From NCBI GenBank assembly GCA_016192345.1, contig JACPUH010000070.1, forward strand, positions 1-39,666: 39,666 nt of DNA, read 5' to 3'. The notes below the pieces were generated by a model that did no database searches, had not been told where the DNA came from, and was given only the letters and a program-made list of their open reading frames with translations. The position numbers and the translations under genes were made by a program. This DNA is from Ignavibacteriales bacterium (GTDB taxonomy: Bacteria; Bacteroidota; Ignavibacteria; UBA10030). Positions 8,097 to 16,977 of this stretch are shown here, one piece after another (within the stretch, counting starts at the first letter, position 1; each line of letters opens with the position of its first letter).

Positions 8097-9734
8097 ATGA
8101 CGGACCAGAAAAAAATCGGGGTTGTCACCGGCGTGACGAGCGGAACGGTTTCCGCAGTTCTCGACTCCGGGATCACCTCCCTCGCCAGGGAGATCAACGG
8201 CAAAGTGTACTTCATCGGGCAGATCGGCACCTACGTCCTGATCCCCGTCGGCAAACTAATCATCGTCGCCATGGTGTCGGAGTTTAAAAAGATAGACTTT
8301 TCGGAAAACGGCAAGTTCACCCAGCGCTGCATCATGGAAATGAACCTGGTGGGAACGGTGAAGTCGGGACGCTACGAACGCGGCGTGTCGGTCATTCCTC
8401 CCGTCGATTCCCCCATCTTTCTCGCGGAGGATGCGGACCTGACCGCGGTCTTTTCCATCTTTCGTAAATATGGTTTCTCCATCGGACAACTCTCGCTCTT
8501 TGAAAAGGAACGCGCGTACCTCGATCCGAATAAATTTTTCGGGAAACACCTCGCCGTCCTGGGGTCCAGCGGCGCGGGGAAATCATGCACCGTCTCATCC
8601 TTGCTGCAGAAGGTCGCAAACTTCCCGGACACGAACATTATCATCCTCGATATCCATAACGAGTACCGGGAGGCGTTCCCCGATTCCTGCAAGTACCTCA
8701 ATATTGCGGAGCTCGAGCTTCCGTACTGGCTGATGAACCTTGCCGAGTTGCAGGAGACCTTCATCGACGACCGGGATGAAAATGCGTCGAGCCAGTTGAC
8801 CGTGTTAAAAGACCTGATCGTCCAATCGAAGAGGGGGAAGAACCCCCAGCTTTCCGATGTCTTGACGGTCGACACCCCCGTGTTTTTCGATCTTTCGGAG
8901 GTGCGGGCGAAGATGCAGTACCTGGACACGGAGAAGATTTCCGGCGGCGCTCAAGGAGCCAAGGAAGGCCCCTTCTACGGTAAGTTCGCCCGCTTCCTGG
9001 TCCGCCTCGACAGCAGGCTGAACGATCCCCGGTACGCCTTTATGTTCAAGCCGAAGGTCTACACGCAATCCAGTTCGTTCCACGAGCTTCTCTCCCAGAT
9101 TTTCGGATCCGAAGGGAGCGCCCAGGTCACCATCATGGATATGAGCGGCATTCCATTCGACATCGTCAACACGATCGTGTCGCTGATCGCGCGGCTGGCA
9201 TTCGACTTCAATTTCTGGAACCCGAACCGGAAGGAGTTCCCTATCCTGCTGGTGTTCGAGGAGGCGCACAACTATCTCCCCAGTGGCGGGAGCAACACCG
9301 GGACCAGCGCCGCACGGCGCACGGTGGAGCGCATCGCCAAGGAAGGGCGGAAGTACGGCGTCAGTTGCATGATCATCAGCCAGCGCCCGGCCGAAGTGTC
9401 GGAGACGATCCTCTCACAGTGCAACAACTTCGTGATCCTCCGCCTGACCAACCCGGTCGACCAGAACTATGTCAAGAAGCTGATGTCGGATACCTTCTCC
9501 GGACTGATCGATACGCTTCCTTCCCTCCGCCAGGGAGAAGCGCTCGTGATCGGCGAAGCAATCCCCATGCCCTTGCGCGTGCAGATCGATTTCCCGGACC
9601 CGGAACCAAACAGCTCGGATATCAAGTTCTACGATAAGTGGAAGCAGAGCGACGCCAAGACCGACATCACGGAAGTCATCGACAAGTGGTGGAAACAGAT
9701 ACGGACGACACACCATGTGGAGGAACAAGGATGA
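8097..9734 (+). CDS. HerA-type (DUF87) hexameric ATPase
   Basis: This 545-residue protein has an N-terminal beta-rich region of about 115 residues like the HAS barrel, then a HerA/FtsK-superfamily ATPase core. Walker A is LGSSGAGKS with Lys162. Walker B ends in Glu388-Glu389 of [12 protein letters not shown]. The later [25 protein letters not shown] carries the expected arginine and sensor positions. HerA proteins form hexameric DNA translocases. They usually work with a NurA nuclease, or with partner effectors in phage-defence pairs. No NurA, SIR2, DUF4297 or other nuclease gene is beside it. It starts 27 nt after the phosphatase gene and overlaps msrP by ATGA, so it is made from a redox-signalling operon, which is odd for a DNA-processing ATPase. 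Confidence 0.9.
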   Translation: MTDQKKIGVVTGVTSGTVSAVLDSGITSLAREINGKVYFIGQIGTYVLIPVGKLIIVAMVSEFKKIDFSENGKFTQRCIMEMNLVGTVKSGRYERGVSVIPPVDSPIFLAEDADLTAVFSIFRKYGFSIGQLSLFEKERAYLDPNKFFGKHLAVLGSSGAGKSCTVSSLLQKVANFPDTNIIILDIHNEYREAFPDSCKYLNIAELELPYWLMNLAELQETFIDDRDENASSQLTVLKDLIVQSKRGKNPQLSDVLTVDTPVFFDLSEVRAKMQYLDTEKISGGAQGAKEGPFYGKFARFLVRLDSRLNDPRYAFMFKPKVYTQSSSFHELLSQIFGSEGSAQVTIMDMSGIPFDIVNTIVSLIARLAFDFNFWNPNRKEFPILLVFEEAHNYLPSGGSNTGTSAARRTVERIAKEGRKYGVSCMIISQRPAEVSETILSQCNNFVILRLTNPVDQNYVKKLMSDTFSGLIDTLPSLRQGEALVIGEAIPMPLRVQIDFPDPEPNSSDIKFYDKWKQSDAKTDITEVIDKWWKQIRTTHHVEEQG

Positions 9735-10675
9735 GGAGCTACCGGATTCCGGCAATCCCCTCTTCGGAAATTACGCCCGAGGAAACGTACGTCAACCGCC
9801 GCCAGTTTATCCGTGCCGCCGCTGCGATGGGGATCGGCATGGCGGCAAACCACGCACTTCCCTCCGTGGTCCGGGCACAGGATCGCTGGCCCCAGGGGAA
9901 AAAAGGCCCCTACGATACCGATGAGAAGGTCAGTACGTTCCAGGAGATCACCACCTACAACAACTTCTACGAGTTCGGGACGGATAAGGCGGACCCAGCC
10001 AAGAATTCGGGGGCATTCAAACCGAAACCCTGGACCGTGCGGGTTGATGGAGAAGTAAAGAAGCCGGCCTCCTATGCCCTGGAAGACCTGCTCAAGGGGC
10101 AGACGATCGAGGATCGTATCTACCGTTTTCGATGCGTGGAAGGGTGGTCGATGGTGATCCCATGGCGCGGCTTTCAACTCTCAACGTTGATCAAACGATT
10201 GGAACCGACATCGAAGGCGAAGTACGTCGCGTTTGAGACGGTCATGCGCCCTGCAGAGATGATCGGCCAGAGACGACCGTACCTGACGTGGCCCTACGTG
10301 GAGGGCCTTCGCATGGATGAGGCAATGCATCCCCTGACCCTGATGGTGACCGGCCTGTACGGCAAAGAACTGCCGAACCAGAATGGCGCCCCTTTGAGGT
10401 TAATCACCCCCTGGAAATACGGGTTTAAAGGGATCAAATCGATCGTCAAAATTCGTTTCGTGGAAAAAGAACCGCCGACGACATGGAATATTGCCGCGCC
10501 CGATGAATACGGATTCTACTCGAACGTCAACCCCGATGTGGATCATCCACGCTGGAGCCAGAAATCCGAACGCCGTATCGGTGAATTTCTGAAGAGAAAG
10601 ACCCTCCCGTTCAACGGGTATGCGGACCAGGTGGCGCACCTCTACGCAGGCATGGACCTGAAGAGAAACTACTGA
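9731..10675 (+). CDS. msrP: MsrP, periplasmic molybdenum methionine sulfoxide reductase catalytic subunit
   Basis: MsrP (formerly YedY) reduces oxidised methionine in periplasmic proteins using electrons from the membrane heme protein MsrQ. The 314-residue product has a twin-arginine export signal ([13 protein letters not shown], followed by a hydrophobic stretch ending near VVRAQ). It has the sulfite-oxidase-type molybdopterin fold, with the molybdenum-ligand cysteine at 135 in YRFRCVEGW. Family stretches include [30 protein letters not shown] and the C-terminal FNGY-DQV-LY. The ATG at 9731 is chosen because it overlaps the herA stop and places the twin-arginine motif about 24 residues from the start. 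msrQ follows after 1 nt. Confidence 0.95.
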   Translation: MRSYRIPAIPSSEITPEETYVNRRQFIRAAAAMGIGMAANHALPSVVRAQDRWPQGKKGPYDTDEKVSTFQEITTYNNFYEFGTDKADPAKNSGAFKPKPWTVRVDGEVKKPASYALEDLLKGQTIEDRIYRFRCVEGWSMVIPWRGFQLSTLIKRLEPTSKAKYVAFETVMRPAEMIGQRRPYLTWPYVEGLRMDEAMHPLTLMVTGLYGKELPNQNGAPLRLITPWKYGFKGIKSIVKIRFVEKEPPTTWNIAAPDEYGFYSNVNPDVDHPRWSQKSERRIGEFLKRKTLPFNGYADQVAHLYAGMDLKRNY

Positions 10676-10676
10676 C

Positions 10677-11318
10677 ATGACTCAAACGCAGTGGATTTCA
10701 CGCGTTTTCAAGCCGGTGGTGTTTCTTCTCTGTCTTCTTCCGCTCGGACTCCTTGTCCGGAATTTCCTCAATGAAACCCTGAGCGTCAACCCCCTTGACG
10801 ACATTACGGACGAAACCGGGACGTGGACCCTCCGGTTTCTGATGATCACTCTTGCCATCACCCCGCTTCGGAAAATGACCGGCTGGAATTTCCTTACCCG
10901 ATTCCGCCGGATGACGGGATTATTTGCCTTTCTCCACGGCTCCCTGCATTTTTTCACCTACCTCTATTTTGACAAGTTTTTCGAATGGGGCGAAATCGCT
11001 GCGGATATTGAGAAACGGCGATTTATCCTGGTCGGGTTCACCGCACTGTCGCTCATGGTGCCTCTGGCTCTTACGTCGTGGGACCGTATGATCCGATGGA
11101 TGGGGGGGAAACGGTGGCGTATGCTCCACAGGCTTGTGTACGTCTCGGCGATCTGCGGGGTGATCCACTATCTCTGGCTCGTCAAAGCGGATACCTCCCG
11201 GCCGCTCACCTATGGGGCCATTCTTGTGTTCCTTCTTGGGTTCCGACTCTGGGATGCCTTCAAGCCGAAACCTGCAACGAAGAAGCCCTTGTCCACCGAG
11301 ACCGCACGTCCGGCCTGA
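10677..11318 (+). CDS. msrQ: MsrQ, heme b membrane subunit of the MsrPQ system
   Basis: This 213-residue integral membrane protein of the ferric-reductase-like family (formerly YedZ) passes electrons from the quinone pool or a cytoplasmic flavin donor to MsrP. About six hydrophobic helices are visible. Family motifs include ITPLRKMTGWN, FRRMTGLFAFLHGSLHFFTYLYFD with heme-ligand histidines, and WRMLHRLVYVSAICGVIHYLWL. It starts 1 nt after msrP and closes the five-gene operon. The C-terminus is a short, charged cytoplasmic tail. Confidence 0.95.
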   Translation: MTQTQWISRVFKPVVFLLCLLPLGLLVRNFLNETLSVNPLDDITDETGTWTLRFLMITLAITPLRKMTGWNFLTRFRRMTGLFAFLHGSLHFFTYLYFDKFFEWGEIAADIEKRRFILVGFTALSLMVPLALTSWDRMIRWMGGKRWRMLHRLVYVSAICGVIHYLWLVKADTSRPLTYGAILVFLLGFRLWDAFKPKPATKKPLSTETARPA

Positions 11319-11442
11319 CGTTCCAGTCTTTCTCCTCTTTCTTCGACACCACTCCCTTGGAAAGTCAAAAATCCTCTCTCTCGCAGAAGCACACGAGTCC
11401 GTCATAGAGAATGTGTCGATGGGATCGGTAAAACTTGTCTTG

Positions 11443-11483
11443 AGAATTTCTTTTTCGTTATTGACTCACGCTAAAGAAATTCT
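11443..11483. promoter_or_regulatory. Candidate operator: paired palindromes upstream of the MarR gene
   Basis: AGAATTTCTTT at 11443-11453 is repeated as its exact reverse complement at 11473-11483. Each copy is itself a small palindrome (AGAA-T-TTCT and AAGAA-A-TTCTT), with centres about 32 bp (three helical turns) apart. The pair ends 42 nt before the GTG start of the MarR regulator. MarR proteins usually bind palindromes and repress their own gene, so this is a plausible autoregulatory site. That binding is inference. Confidence 0.45.
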
Positions 11484-11525
11484 TACGTTCACAAGCCATC
11501 CTTCGAACCATTTTCCTGAAGCACC

Positions 11526-12155
11526 GTGCCCTTTTCCATTTTTAACCCGTCAGACCAACTCAGTCTCGACCGGAAAATTGCTGTCGGGCTGGAACGCATC
11601 TCCCAGGCGCTGAAAGCAGTGATCTGGGAGGAGGCGAAAAAGTCCGGATTGAGTCCGATCCAGATCCAGTTCCTGACCATCCTGCATTTTGAAAAGTATA
11701 CGGCATGGACGATCGGGGAACTTGCCAACCGCAGTTCCCTGACCCCGGCCACGGTCAGCGATGCTGTGACCAGTCTCGAGCAGAAAGGGCTTGTTGCCCG
11801 AAGGAAAAAGGGGGAAGACCGACGCACGGTCTATCTGAACCTGACCGATGCCGGAAGAAAAATGGCGAGGAAATTAGGGGGATGGGCGAATGTGCTTCAG
11901 GAGTCGACGGCGGGATTGCCGGAGCAGGAGAAAGCGGTATTTCTGAAAAGCCTCATGACGGTTATGCTCTCGTTGCAGGGAGGGGGGCACCTTGAGCCTT
12001 CCCACATGTGCATTACGTGCAAGTACTTCCGACCCAATGCCCACCGCAATTCCCGTATGCCCCATCATTGCGCAACGATCGATATCGCCTTCGGCGATTC
12101 CGAGTTGCGCGTCGACTGCCCTGACTACAAAGCCAATAGTGTCGAGGGGGCCTGA
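11526..12155 (+). CDS. MarR-family regulator with a four-cysteine C-terminal tail
   Basis: This 209-residue protein has a winged-helix MarR domain in about residues 15-150 (WTIGELANRSSLTPATVSDAV as the recognition part, GLVARRKKGEDRRTVYLNLT as the wing). The tail of about 50 residues carries Cys162, Cys165, Cys182 and Cys198 (CITCKYF, HHC, VDCPD), a likely metal or iron-sulfur site or a thiol switch. I recall similar tails in a known MarR subgroup. The start is GTG 11526. It lies 207 nt downstream of msrQ, with a paired palindrome between them, and ends 6 nt from the convergent DUF302 gene. Likely targets are its own gene and the neighbouring redox and rhodanese genes, which is inference from position. 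Confidence 0.88.
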   Translation: MPFSIFNPSDQLSLDRKIAVGLERISQALKAVIWEEAKKSGLSPIQIQFLTILHFEKYTAWTIGELANRSSLTPATVSDAVTSLEQKGLVARRKKGEDRRTVYLNLTDAGRKMARKLGGWANVLQESTAGLPEQEKAVFLKSLMTVMLSLQGGGHLEPSHMCITCKYFRPNAHRNSRMPHHCATIDIAFGDSELRVDCPDYKANSVEGA

Positions 12156-12161
12156 CGGCTC

Positions 12162-12545
12162 TTACAACGCGGCCATGACCTTTCGTAACTTTCGTTCGAC
12201 CTCCTCCGCGATGGGTTTCATCTGCGGGTTCCCGACAATAGTAGTCATCACCATCGGATTGAAGAATCCCACTCTGGTAGTCCCCGCTTTTTCATAGACG
12301 ATCACGTTGCAGGGGAGCAGGAGACCAAGCTCTTCCTCCGCGGTTAAGGCCTGAAGGGCGAATGGGGGATTACAGGCCCCCAGGATGGTGTAACGGGGAA
12401 AGTCCACATTGAGCTTTTTCTTCATCGTTTCCTTGACATCGATCGAAGTCAGGACTCCGAACCCTTCCTTCGCCAGCTCTTCGGTCACCCTTCCTATCGC
12501 CTGATCAAATCCCATCGCCACCGTTTTCGAAAAACCGTATTGCAT
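12162..12545 (-). CDS. DUF302 family protein
   Basis: This 127-residue soluble protein matches DUF302 (TT1751-like fold). The landmarks are GFDQAIGRVTEELAKEGFGVLTSIDVKETMKKKL near the start, LGACNPPFAL, LLPCNVIVYE, and the end VGNPQMKPIAEEVERKLRKVM. The two cysteines in GACNP and LPCNV are conserved in the family. The ATG at 12545 has AAAGGAA a few bases upstream, and it overlaps the DUF6132 stop as TGATG. The biochemical function is not established. It is the last gene of an operon with two rhodaneses, a context that suggests sulfur metabolism or stress. Confidence 0.88.
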   Translation of the reverse strand: MQYGFSKTVAMGFDQAIGRVTEELAKEGFGVLTSIDVKETMKKKLNVDFPRYTILGACNPPFALQALTAEEELGLLLPCNVIVYEKAGTTRVGFFNPMVMTTIVGNPQMKPIAEEVERKLRKVMAAL

Positions 12546-12781
12546 CAGTCCGTTCCTTTCTCTTGGTTTGCTTTGCCCGCGGGATGCGTATTCCCGAACG
12601 TTGCGATCAATCCGAGGAGCGCACCGTATCCGGTGCTGGTCCAGGGGTTGCTGGTGATCGGACATGTCCCGGAGACGCACCCGATGAAATAGTAATATGC
12701 GAAGCCTCCCGTGGCACCGATGAGCACGGGGAGCGCCCGCCTTGTCCAGCCGATCAATTGCCGAGTTGTTGGAAATTCCAT
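12545..12781 (-). CDS. DUF6132-like small membrane protein
   Basis: This 78-residue protein has two hydrophobic segments (ALPVLIGATGGFAYYYFIGC, and STGYGALLGLIATFG). Between them is CVSGTCPITSNPW, a C-x4-C motif followed by a polar loop that is characteristic of the family. It starts at ATG 12781 inside the end of the upstream rhodanese gene (27 nt overlap) and its stop overlaps the DUF302 start. The function is unknown. In Bacteroidota, relatives are often next to rhodanese genes, as here. The pair of cysteines could take part in thiol or persulfide chemistry at the membrane. Confidence 0.82.
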   Translation of the reverse strand: MEFPTTRQLIGWTRRALPVLIGATGGFAYYYFIGCVSGTCPITSNPWTSTGYGALLGLIATFGNTHPAGKANQEKGTD

Positions 12782-13143
12782 TCCCCGATTCCTCCTTGCA
12801 CGTTCGCGACCGTGAAGCCGAGTTTCTTCAGCCGGGCCGCGGCGGAGACGCTCCGGTTCCCGCTCTGGCAATAACAGATGATCTCTTTGCCTCGGTATTT
12901 TTCCAACGAATCGGATTGCCGGACGATATTGTGGAGTGGAATATGAAGAGAGCCCTGAATGTGTCCCAGGGTCCGCTCCGCGTTCGTGCGCACGTCCAGC
13001 AGGATGGCGTCGTGGGAGTTCCTCAATTTTTCCTTCACTTCGGCCGGCGAGTAACTGGGGATCGATCGTGCGATCCACATCCGCCGGAGTCCCAACGACA
13101 CGACGAGAGCAATAAGCAGGTAGAGAAAAACTTCCCCGGTCAT
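12754..13143 (-). CDS. Membrane-anchored rhodanese
   Basis: This 129-residue protein has an N-terminal hydrophobic helix (GEVFLYLLIALVVSLGL) followed by a single rhodanese domain. The motif DAILLDVRTNAER and the active-site loop CQSGNRS are intact, so sulfur transfer activity is plausible. ATG 13143 overlaps the stop of the upstream rhodanese gene (ATGA). The two rhodaneses in tandem are related but clearly diverged. With no cleavable signal visible, the domain probably hangs on the membrane; which side it faces is not certain. Confidence 0.9.
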   Translation of the reverse strand: MTGEVFLYLLIALVVSLGLRRMWIARSIPSYSPAEVKEKLRNSHDAILLDVRTNAERTLGHIQGSLHIPLHNIVRQSDSLEKYRGKEIICYCQSGNRSVSAAARLKKLGFTVANVQGGIGEWNFQQLGN

Positions 13144-13550
13144 CGGCCTGTCTCCCGTACGACGGGGAGTCGGTCCGCGTTCCACTCAATCATACCCCCC
13201 AGCATGTTGACCACCTTGAACCCATGCTCTTTCAGCATCCGCGCCGCTGTTCCGCTCCGATTCCCGGAACGACAGTATGCGATGATTGTCTTTTCTTTGT
13301 GGGGATCGAGTTCCTTCATACGCTCCTCCAGTTCCTGGAGAGGAATGAGAATGGCCCCTTGAAGATGCCCGGAACTTCCGCTCCATTCCTGCGGCGTCCG
13401 TACGTCGAGCAAGAAAAGGGCGGTGTCCGATTGCATCATGGTGTGGGTTTCCTGAACGGTGATGGTACTCGCACTGCGATCCTGGTTCATAAGAGAAAAT
13501 CCGACAAGAGAAATGAGTATGATGGCAAGCACGATCAGCGTTTTGTTCAT
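13140..13550 (-). CDS. Exported or anchored rhodanese
   Basis: This 136-residue protein begins MNKTLIVLAIILISLVGFSL, a signal peptide or membrane anchor, followed by a rhodanese domain with LFLLDVRTPQEW and active-site loop CRSGNRSG. It is probably periplasmic. It lies 21 nt downstream of the FmdB-type gene and overlaps the next rhodanese by ATGA, so it is the second gene of the operon. Single-domain periplasmic rhodaneses carry sulfane sulfur; the acceptor here is unknown. Confidence 0.92.
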   Translation of the reverse strand: MNKTLIVLAIILISLVGFSLMNQDRSASTITVQETHTMMQSDTALFLLDVRTPQEWSGSSGHLQGAILIPLQELEERMKELDPHKEKTIIAYCRSGNRSGTAARMLKEHGFKVVNMLGGMIEWNADRLPVVRETGR

Positions 13551-13571
13551 GGAAGCGGCCTTATGGTCTTC

Positions 13572-13805
13572 TTACTGTATGCCACATGATCCGCCGCAGC
13601 AACCGCCCGTGTCACAAGACGAGGAGGGAAGGGAGCTGGGGGAACTTCCGGACATTGCCATAGCAGGGGCCGGTACCGACATCAGCCTGGTATGTTCGGG
13701 GGAGTTGCATGAAGGACACGAGACATCCGACAGCACTTCACGGACCTTATGGTACACATCATAGGTCTTCCCGCATGTGTTGCATCGATAATCATAGATG
13801 GGCAT
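13572..13805 (-). CDS. FmdB-family zinc ribbon protein
   Basis: This 77-residue protein opens with MPIYDYRCNTCGKTYDV and continues with CPSCNSPEHTR, the C-x2-C...C-x2-C zinc ribbon of the FmdB family. A low-complexity Ser/Pro linker leads to a cysteine-rich end (CDTGGCCGGSCG). An AAAGGAAG lies just upstream of the ATG. It heads the operon that contains both rhodaneses, DUF6132 and DUF302, directly after the aconitase terminator. FmdB proteins are probable regulators, but their role is not settled. The glycine/cysteine tail is also seen in many family members. Confidence 0.9.
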   Translation of the reverse strand: MPIYDYRCNTCGKTYDVYHKVREVLSDVSCPSCNSPEHTRLMSVPAPAMAMSGSSPSSLPSSSCDTGGCCGGSCGIQ

Positions 13806-13852
13806 AGTTCTTCCTTTTGATGGGTCAAGAGGTATGATGCAGGAAAAAGGAA

Positions 13853-13885
13853 AAAAGGGTCAGAGATAAAGATCCTGACCCTTTT
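13853..13885 (-). terminator. acnA: Rho-independent terminator of the aconitase gene
   Basis: An 11-bp perfect stem (AAAAGGGTCAG at 13853-13863 with CTGACCCTTTT at 13875-13885) has an 11-nt loop. Read on the minus strand the stem is followed by a run of six T. It lies 19 nt past the acnA stop and separates acnA from the fmdB operon on the same strand. Confidence 0.85.
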
Positions 13886-13904
13886 CGTCTATCGAACAGT
13901 TTTC

Positions 13905-16682
13905 CTACCCTTTGAGGAGTTGACGAAGGACAAACTGGAGGATCCCGTCGTTCTTATAATAGTCTACCTCATTGGGCGTATCGATCCGCGACACGACCGT
14001 GAACGTCTTGACCGCCCCCTGGGCATCCCCGGCCTTTACCGTGATTGTTTGCCGTGGGTGCAGCCCCCGGGCGATTCCTTCAATGGAATAGGTCTCAAAA
14101 CCGGTCAATCCGAGCGAATGGGCGGTCTGTCCTTCCTGGAATTGGAGGGGGAGGACCCCCATGCCGACCAGGTTGCTCCTGTGGATTCGCTCAAAGCTCT
14201 CTGCAATAACCGCTTTGACCCCCAGTAAACGGGGTCCTTTGGCGGCCCAGTCACGGGAGGAACCGGAGCCGTATTCCTTCCCGGCGATGATCACCAGGGG
14301 GACCCCTTCTTCTTTATACTTTATGGCGGCGTCATAGATGAAGATGGGTTCTTTGGACGATGGATGGATCGCCCACCCGCCCTCAGTTCCCGGGGCCATC
14401 TGATTCCGGAGCCGGATGTTCGCAAAAGTCCCGCGCATCATGACCTCATGATTCCCGCGGCGGGAGCCGTAAGAATTGAAATCCTTCGGATCGACCCCGT
14501 GGTCCATCAGGTATTTCCCGGCCGGACTTTTCACAGAGATGGATCCTGCTGGTGAAATATGGTCTGTCGTCACCGAGTCGCCGAGGACAGCCAGGACCCG
14601 GGCATCGGTGATGTCCTTCAGCGGTTGGGGGTCTTTCGGGAGGTTCTCGAAGTACGGGGCAGCTTTGATGTACGTCGAGACGTCGTCCCAAACGTATTGC
14701 GCTCCCGTGGGGGTGGGGAGTGTTTGCCATTCCCGGCCGCCATCAAACACGTTCGCATATTGCTTCTGGAACATTTCCGATTTGACGCATGCGCGCATGG
14801 TTTTCTCGACCTCCTCGGGAGAAGGCCAGATGTCTTTCAGGTACACCGGCTTCCCGTCGCTGCCGGTACCGATCGGGTCGGTTTGCAGGTCGGTGTTCAT
14901 CGTCCCGGCAAGAGCGTACGCGACGACGAGCGGAGGGGAGGCAAGGTAGTTGGCCCGGACGTGCGGGTTGATGCGTCCCTCAAAGTTCCTGTTGCCGGAG
15001 AGGACCGACACAGCGACGAGGTCGTGTTCCTGGACCGCCTTCGAGATCGTTTCGGGAAGGGGCCCACTGTTGCCGATGCACGTGGTGCATCCATACCCGA
15101 CGAGATTAAATCCGAGTTGGTTCAATGGTTGGTCCAGGGCCGCTTCGGCAAGATAATCGGTGACGACTTTCGAACCGGGGGCGAGACTGGTTTTCACCCA
15201 CGGTTTGGAAACGAGACCGCGCTCGACGGCTTTTTTCGCAAGCAACCCCGCGGCAACCATGACCGACGGATTCGAAGTATTCGTGCAACTGGTAATCGCC
15301 GCGATCACGACGGATCCATGCTTCAGGTCAAACTCCGATCCGTTCTTCCGAACGTGGACGGTCTTGAGACAATGGTCGGTGATGGATTGGTCGAGCGCTT
15401 CACTCGTCACAGTTCCCCCCTCATCGACCCATCGGGCAACCGCCGTGCGGTTGATGGTGGCCCCTTTTGCTTCAAGCATATCGACGAGCGCGCTGCGGAA
15501 CGATCGCTTCGAGGTGGAGAGAGCAACGCGGTCCTGTGGGCGCTTCGGCCCGGCAAGGCTCGGTTCCACCGTGGCAAGATCCAGTTCGACGACATCCGTA
15601 AAAACAGGTTCGGGGGATCCCGAATGATGGAAGAGTCCCTGCTCCTTGCAGTACGCTTCGGCGAGGGCAACGACATCCGGGCTGCGGCCGGTGAAGCGAA
15701 GGTAATTCAATGTCTCCTGGTCGACGGGGAAGAACCCCATGGTGGCTCCGTACTCCGGTGCCATGTTCCCGATGGTTGCACGATCGGCAAGGCTCAACGC
15801 TGCAAGCCCCTCGCCATAAAATTCAACAAACTTGCCGACGACCCCCTTCTTTCGAAGAATCTGGGTAACGGTGAGCACGAGGTCCGTTGCCGTCGCGCCC
15901 GCTCGTAATTTGCCGTACAGTTTGAACCCGACGACCTGCGGGATCAACATCGAGATCGGCTGGCCCAGCATCGCGGCCTCCGCTTCGATTCCTCCGACGC
16001 CCCACCCGAGGACCCCGAGCCCGTTGATCATGGTCGTGTGGGAATCGGTCCCCACCAGCGTGTCCGGATAGGCGAGCGTTTCAGCCCCGGCCCTTGCCGT
16101 AAAGACGGTTTTCGCGAGATACTCAAGATTGATCTGGTGGACAATACCGGTCCCCGGTGGGACAACCCGAAAGTTCTTGAATCCCTGTTGTCCCCAGCGG
16201 AGGAACGCATAGCGCTCCTTGTTCCGGTCGAATTCTTTTTCGACGTTGAGCAGGAAGGAGGCCTCCGTCCCAAACTCGTCCACCTGGACGGAGTGGTCGA
16301 TCACGAGGTCGACCGGCTGTAGCGGATTGATTTTGTTCGGGTCTCCCCCCATGTTGATCATCGCGTCCCGCATCACTGCAAGGTCCACCACACAGGGGAC
16401 GCCGGTGAAGTCCTGCAACAGCACCCGCGCAGGCATGAAGGCGATTTCCTTGTCCGGCATCGCTTTTGCATCCCAGTGAACCAGCGCCTCGATATCCTCT
16501 TTCCTCACGACGCGGCCATCCTCTTGCCGAAGCAGGTTCTCCAAAAGGATTTTGAGAGAGAGCGGAAGGCGTTTCATCTCCGCGGGATACTTCTCCTCGA
16601 GTGGTTTTAGGGAGGAGATCGTATAGGTCTTGCCCCCAGCGGTCAAGGTCTTTTTGGATTGAAAGCTGTCGGTTGTTGCCAT
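13905..16682 (-). CDS. acnA: Aconitate hydratase AcnA
   Basis: Aconitase interconverts citrate and isocitrate in the TCA cycle. The 925-residue protein has the AcnA/IRP layout, with the swivel domain at the C-terminus. The iron-sulfur ligands are Cys466 ([10 protein letters not shown]), Cys532 and Cys535 ([10 protein letters not shown]), with the same 66- and 3-residue spacing as in IRP1/AcnA. Other landmarks are [21 protein letters not shown] and [16 protein letters not shown] 16682 is chosen over longer in-frame starts because GGAGGA lies 7-8 nt upstream and homology begins soon after. It is transcribed alone, divergent from the thioredoxin-like gene, and ends in a strong terminator. Confidence 0.97.
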   Translation of the reverse strand: MATTDSFQSKKTLTAGGKTYTISSLKPLEEKYPAEMKRLPLSLKILLENLLRQEDGRVVRKEDIEALVHWDAKAMPDKEIAFMPARVLLQDFTGVPCVVDLAVMRDAMINMGGDPNKINPLQPVDLVIDHSVQVDEFGTEASFLLNVEKEFDRNKERYAFLRWGQQGFKNFRVVPPGTGIVHQINLEYLAKTVFTARAGAETLAYPDTLVGTDSHTTMINGLGVLGWGVGGIEAEAAMLGQPISMLIPQVVGFKLYGKLRAGATATDLVLTVTQILRKKGVVGKFVEFYGEGLAALSLADRATIGNMAPEYGATMGFFPVDQETLNYLRFTGRSPDVVALAEAYCKEQGLFHHSGSPEPVFTDVVELDLATVEPSLAGPKRPQDRVALSTSKRSFRSALVDMLEAKGATINRTAVARWVDEGGTVTSEALDQSITDHCLKTVHVRKNGSEFDLKHGSVVIAAITSCTNTSNPSVMVAAGLLAKKAVERGLVSKPWVKTSLAPGSKVVTDYLAEAALDQPLNQLGFNLVGYGCTTCIGNSGPLPETISKAVQEHDLVAVSVLSGNRNFEGRINPHVRANYLASPPLVVAYALAGTMNTDLQTDPIGTGSDGKPVYLKDIWPSPEEVEKTMRACVKSEMFQKQYANVFDGGREWQTLPTPTGAQYVWDDVSTYIKAAPYFENLPKDPQPLKDITDARVLAVLGDSVTTDHISPAGSISVKSPAGKYLMDHGVDPKDFNSYGSRRGNHEVMMRGTFANIRLRNQMAPGTEGGWAIHPSSKEPIFIYDAAIKYKEEGVPLVIIAGKEYGSGSSRDWAAKGPRLLGVKAVIAESFERIHRSNLVGMGVLPLQFQEGQTAHSLGLTGFETYSIEGIARGLHPRQTITVKAGDAQGAVKTFTVVSRIDTPNEVDYYKNDGILQFVLRQLLKG

Positions 16683-16977
16683 GGAATTCCTCCAACAATA
16701 ATATTCATCCCCTCTCTGGAGAGCCTTCGGAGAAGTCGTTTGCTCTCGAGGCAAGGGTCCAATGGTCTGAATTTGTGCAGCAATATAGAGAAAAAATCTT
16801 GAAAAAAACCGACTTCTCTCCCGGCTACGCTGAACCTTGCGGATGCCAATTCAACTTCCTATCTTATGGCCGACCTCCCGGACCTCAAGAACAATGCTTC
16901 TCTCTCAAATTGCATTCTCGTTGTTCGCCCGTATGCGGCGACGTTCCAACCATTCATACCTCACGAAGGAGGGTTCC
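16683..16977. other. Divergent intergenic region, acnA and thioredoxin-like gene
   Basis: This 295-nt region must hold promoters for both directions. On the minus strand TATATTG at 16787-16781 is a partial match to the TANNTTTG element, about 100 nt from the acnA start. I see no convincing element for the plus-strand gene, although its ribosome site (GAAGGAGGG) is strong. No gene, tRNA or hairpin stands out. Confidence 0.5.

Noticed and set aside
14559..15908. 449-codon plus-strand frame opposite aconitase
   Set aside because: It lies fully antisense to a well-conserved acnA with intact cysteine ligands. Its composition is Arg/Gly/Asp-heavy and no family is recognisable.
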